64,000 nucleotides of DNA from Turbatrix aceti (taxonomy: Eukaryota; Nematoda; Chromadorea; Rhabditida; Panagrolaimidae): positions 10,828,193 through 10,892,192 of the forward strand of contig OZ017768.1 in assembly GCA_963969345.1 (NCBI GenBank), in the 5' to 3' direction. This document shows, piece by piece, positions 60,032 through 64,000 of the stretch; position 1 is the first letter of the stretch, and each line of letters starts with the position of its first letter. The notes beneath the pieces are model-generated. The model had not been told where the DNA came from and did not search any database. It saw only the letters and a list, made by a program, of their open reading frames with translations. Position numbers and translations under genes: made by a program.

Positions 60032-61749
60032 TATACACAATACAAAATGCTAACTATAATGTAATACATGCATACATAGACACTAATAGAAATAGCTGCA
60101 ACAAATCGTCTGACTGGATTTGAAGACGGTTTGGAAAGAAACGTTTTCAACCACACAGAATCAAATAATTTCGTTTTCCATGTTTCGCAGATCATAAAAG
60201 GAATAATAAGGGAGCTCATTGAAAAATATTTAGAAAACGTAGTCAGAATTCCTAAAATATTTTCAGTAATAATTGTTGTCAAATCTTCGTATAGTAAACC
60301 CAATAGAATCAATATATTATATATCGCAAATATTAGTATAAATATTGCTGTCTGAATAAGGAGATTATTTTCAGCTTTGCGTACAGGTTTCGAAACCGGG
60401 TGTACCTTATTTCTACCAAGTCGACTAGATAAACCAGCAGAAGCGCAAAAAAATACCGATAAGATCGTAGAAACACCATTCAAAACATTTTCGGCGTATA
60501 TACCCCACTTAGATAGATATTCAAATTTTTTATTGCATTCCGTACTGTATTCAATGTAGCACGGCACAAAAGAAATCACAGGTAGGTGCACGAGAACAGG
60601 GCATAAAAACATAAAAATTATGTAGACAACTGTAAGTTGGTTGCTCCACAGCGTGTTCATACGGCGCCACAAAACTACGGCTAAAAGTTTGCAAAAAGCA
60701 TTTTTTGCATTTAAAAAACAGCAATAAATGCATACCTGTGAATCTGTTGAAAGACATTAGCATAAACCACACCCCTTTAAATAAGTCCCCATACATATAT
60801 GGAGAACACGCCAATGATGGCACGTCGTAGAAGTTCTTGGGGAAAGCATACATCAATAAACTGCGCAATAGCTATGACAGTGTAGCAAGTACAACCGATT
60901 ATGAAAACGGCAAAATAAGGTGTTTTCATCGTGCTATCTTTAGAAAAAATATTTTTGAACATATAATACTCAACAACAATGGAAAGGCCAATGTTGCATA
61001 GATCTATGCCATCTACTGTACGTGCTACGAAGTATAATAAATTATGCCAAAAAGGCGAATAAAATAGCAGTTCATTTTTATCGTAATAATAATATAGTTC
61101 AGCAATTGCGGCATCGTCAATCAGATCGATTGATTTAGACGGAGTTTTGTTGTTCCAGTTTGTAGTCTCTGTGTTTTCGGTAGAATAAAAATTTGTATTA
61201 TTGTCTGAATCTAAATAAATTTGACACAAAATGTTGGTAGTTGATGAAGCAATATTTCCGTTATCTACGTACCAATACGGTTTTTCCCTGTCATATCCAT
61301 GATTTGCAAATTCTCCATTTTTTTCAATTTTGAGATGATTAATTCCGAGAGGCGATCCATCGACCCATTCAAAGTTTCTACTCGTGAAATCATTTTCCTT
61401 GTCACAAGGAATGTATAATCCTATGTAAGCAGGTTTGTTGTATTTGTAATAATGAGCATCTACAAAAAAATAGATTTTAAATTATTAAAACAAACATACA
61501 AAGGACTTCATTTTCGACATCAGTTTTGATAACAACAGGGATGGAATCGTTGTGAAGAAACTGGCATGCAGCCGGATAGTTGCAGCGATCCAGGCTATTT
61601 TTTGGCATAAAAACATGCGCGTAACATTTAGAGACGCTTTTTATCGTAGCATTAAAGAAGAATGCCGGAGGACACTTTGGAACAGACAATGCATCCCGGA
61701 GTAGAGCACTGAGAATGCATAGCGTTAGAACAACTGTCCGAAGTTTCAT
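60031..61749 (-). pseudogene. CTLD-7TM receptor with a frameshift (copy G)
   Basis: Exons 61500-61749, 60736-61459 and 60031-60680 match copy F: same introns, signal peptide MKLRTVVLTLCILSALL, CTLD and 7TM motifs (GVWFMLMSFNRFTG, LWRRMNTLW, SLIIPFMICETW). Exon 2 is 724 bp where copy F has 720, so the frame shifts by one near 60785-60800, just before the GVWFM segment, and a stop follows within a few codons (IYVWGLI then stop). Both halves remain open on their own. It could be a recent inactivation, a polymorphism or an assembly error. If translated to the first stop, it would be a lectin plus two TM helices. The last codon TAA straddles a transposon end. Confidence 0.75.
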
Positions 61750-62544
61750 TTTGTAACATCAATAAGCCAAATTATATAGCAAAAAAGCAACAGAAATATA
61801 TGTCTTTACACACACAGCTTTTTTTTACAGCTGGATATTTATAAGGACTGTGAAATATACTTACTTTTTACCCACTGCTAATACTTGATACGAAAAAAAT
61901 ATTCAGCTTGCTTTGTAGATGCATCTGCTCTTATTTTAGTTAGGATTTTTGATCCAAAAATAGAAAACAATTGGAAGAAAAAAATTATAAAACAGTTTAC
62001 ATTATAAATCAAAAAACAGTATATTCGTCGGGCACTTCAATAAAAATTAACCTGGTCGAATGTAAATAATAATGTCAGCGGTATAAATAGACAATAAGCT
62101 TCAAAAAATGAACATGATGGTATCGCGAATCAGAAATTATACAATCAAATGGAACATGTTCGATTGAAAAAGCGGAAATACCAATTGTAACAAATATAGC
62201 TATATTTTCCGGCAGTTTTGTCATAAATAACGATCTTCAAAAATGCAATTGCAAAAAAAATAAAACTCGTTAGGGACAAAAACACTAGTTTTTGCTAGGC
62301 TGGATACTAGAAAAGAGTAGCACTCTTGTCAGATTTATTTCAGTTAAATATTTTTAAAATAAAAGTTGCGATAAGAATTTGCAATTTCTGATCACGTTAG
62401 TAAAAGTCAGTTTTTTTAAAAACCCTTTCGCTAATATTTTAATGTTCAACGTCAAAACTTCAGTTTATCCAAAACCTTTTTCCAAATATCCACAATTGAA
62501 CCCGAATTACAACTTCATATCACATTTAGTAGAACGTACATCAG
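61750..62544. other. Intergenic region, copy G to CDK7
   Basis: AT-rich DNA with no gene or repeat recognised. It should contain the promoter of copy G (minus strand, starting at 61749) and the 3' flank of CDK7. Confidence 0.45.
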
Positions 62545-64000
62545 TTACGCAAACTCGAGTCGTCTCCTCGTCGCAGGAGGCGCATCAGCATCATGCATGT
62601 CCCGGAGACGAGTTCTAGCAGGTCTGACCTCGCCGCCACCGGTGACCTTGGCAATAGCGGCGGCGACGTCCGCATCGGGAGCGACAAAGGGCTCCGAGGT
62701 GAAGTAGGGCATCTGGAGAGCCTGCGTGGCGGTGCAGCGCTTGGCGGGGTCGAACTCCAGGCAGGACTGGATGAGTGCGTGGAGGTCCTGGCTGCAGGCG
62801 GTGAACACGGTTTGCAGCGTATGGGTCCGAGTGATGTTGCGAAGCTTATAGTAGCAGGGGAGGCTTTCCATGCCCTGAAAAAGGAAAACCGGTTAACAGT
62901 GTCGTAATTCAAAAATGATCGTAGTAGATGATTTTTATGCATTGGTATACAAAAATATAAAATTTTTCGGAAATATCAACCTCATAGGGCAGTTAAAAAA
63001 ACTTAAAATTTATGAACCCAACCAATCAGTTACCCTCTCAACCCCAAAAAAACCCACCGGCCACTCCTTCTCGGTCGGGATGCCCAGAACAGTGCAGATC
63101 TTGATCATCTGATCGATGTCACTCGAGCCGGGGAAGAGAGCGATGCGGATGAGCAGTTCTCCAATAATGCATCCAACAGCCCAGATATCCACTCCGGTGC
63201 CGTACTTCTTGGCGGCATAGAGCAATTCTGGAGACCGGTACCACCGCGTCACGACCATGTGCGTGTAATCGCAGCTGGGAGAGCCAAAGTAGCGAGCCAG
63301 ACCGAAATCGGTCACCTTCAGTCTGCCCGCCGAGTTGATGAGCAGGTTGTTGGGCTTGAGATCGCGGTGAAGGATGAAGTTGGTATGCAGGTGTTCAACG
63401 CCCAACATGAGCTGGAGGACGAGGTTCTTGATGTGGGAGGGCGTCAGAATGACTGACTGCTCGCCGATCACTTTCTAAAAAAAATGTACAATAAAAGGGC
63501 AAAATTTTTGTATCGAAATAAATAGAAAAAAATACTTCAATCCATCAAGTATTGGATACAGTTTGAATTATTGTTACATAGTAAATTTAAAAAAAAATTG
63601 CACAACATTGTATTCCCCAAAACACTGATGACAGTTACAACATCCTTCTCCTCCCCAAATTTGACAAAAAAATCCAGCCAAACCTTCCAATTTAGTTAAA
63701 AAAACCCCATCACAAACCTGCAAATCAGTCTCCATAAAATCCATGACAAGTTGTATCGTAAATTTGTGTCCGATGACGTCCCTCAGATTGATGATATTCT
63801 CGTGATCGATTTCCTGGAGCAACTTGATTTCGCGGAGCGCCGATCGATCAACGCCGTCCTGCATCTCGCGGATGTTGCCAATCTTGATCTTCTTTATGGC
63901 CACAATGTCGCCAGAAGTCGTGTCGCGGGCTTTGTAGACGTTGGCAAACTGACCCTCGCCCAAATGCTGGATCTTCTCATAGCGCCGCTTGTTGACGACG
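62545..64000 (-). CDS. cdk-7: CDK7, catalytic subunit of the CDK-activating kinase and TFIIH (partial)
   Basis: Three minus-strand exons are visible, 63718-64000 (open to the window end), 63058-63474 and 62545-62874. The kinase motifs are clear: P-loop [18 protein letters not shown], the C-helix [12 protein letters not shown] where CDK7 carries [34 protein letters not shown], then [16 protein letters not shown]. The two T-loop phospho-sites of CDK7 (Ser in GSP, Thr in YTH) are kept. The last exon starts [11 protein letters not shown] and ends with a short basic tail (TRRRLEFA). With cyclin H and MAT1 it phosphorylates CDK T-loops and the Pol II CTD. The N terminus before [13 protein letters not shown] is outside the window. 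Very strong call. Confidence 0.95.

Overview
The window looks like nematode nuclear DNA. It has AT-rich non-coding sequence, many short introns of about 46-60 nt, and several families of seven-transmembrane serpentine chemoreceptors of the kinds known from nematodes. Conserved genes (WDR35, SEC22, HMG-CoA reductase, CDK7, an SDS3-type protein) could be rebuilt exon by exon with consistent splice phase. I cannot name the species. Introns often carry a T-rich AACTG motif near the acceptor, which differs from the Caenorhabditis intron style I know.

Layout: 0.6-1.1 kb SKP1-like gene (+). 2.2-11.0 kb WDR35/IFT121 (+, 16 exons). Its 4-kb intron 8 holds a complete dihydrodiol-dehydrogenase-like gene on the other strand, whose own intron 1 holds a 1.64-kb palindromic element. 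A tRNA-Trp sits in WDR35 intron 9. 11.3-15.7 kb first cluster of C-type-lectin-like (CTLD) genes: two lectin-only genes, one lectin relic and one CTLD-7TM fusion. 17.5-19.0 kb Sra-superfamily-like receptor. 19.4-20.6 kb aldo-keto reductase (-). 20.6-26.8 kb gene-poor tract upstream of a MADF-BESS factor (26.8-28.0 kb). 28.9-32.6 kb two divergent Str-superfamily receptors and their relics. 32.7-37.2 kb mostly repeats. 37.3-38.5 kb SEC22 (-) and 39.6-41.7 kb HMG-CoA reductase (+) are divergent. 42.7-46.9 kb SDS3-like corepressor subunit with a hAT-like MITE and a duplicated splice acceptor in its last intron. 47.2-47.9 kb four-TM protein. 48.8-50.3 kb Ser/Tyr-rich protein. 50.6-54.1 kb second lectin cluster: two lectin-only genes and one CTLD-7TM gene. 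54.3-60.0 kb block of palindromic transposons. 60.0-61.7 kb third CTLD-7TM gene, frameshifted. 62.5 kb to the end CDK7 (-, N terminus beyond the window).

The most notable content is the repeated family joining a secreted C-type-lectin-like ectodomain to a nematode serpentine 7TM domain. Three members have this form and keep the same two phase-1 introns. Four neighbours have the same signal peptide, lectin domain and first intron but stop where TM1 would begin. The lectin half of two fusion genes is nearly identical while their 7TM halves differ, which suggests gene conversion. One reading is a cell-surface lectin receptor family with matching secreted or anchored lectin forms; that role is inference.

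The remaining genes are ordinary cell functions: cilium transport, SCF ubiquitin ligase, ER-Golgi fusion, mevalonate pathway, chromatin repression, and the CDK-activating kinase/TFIIH.
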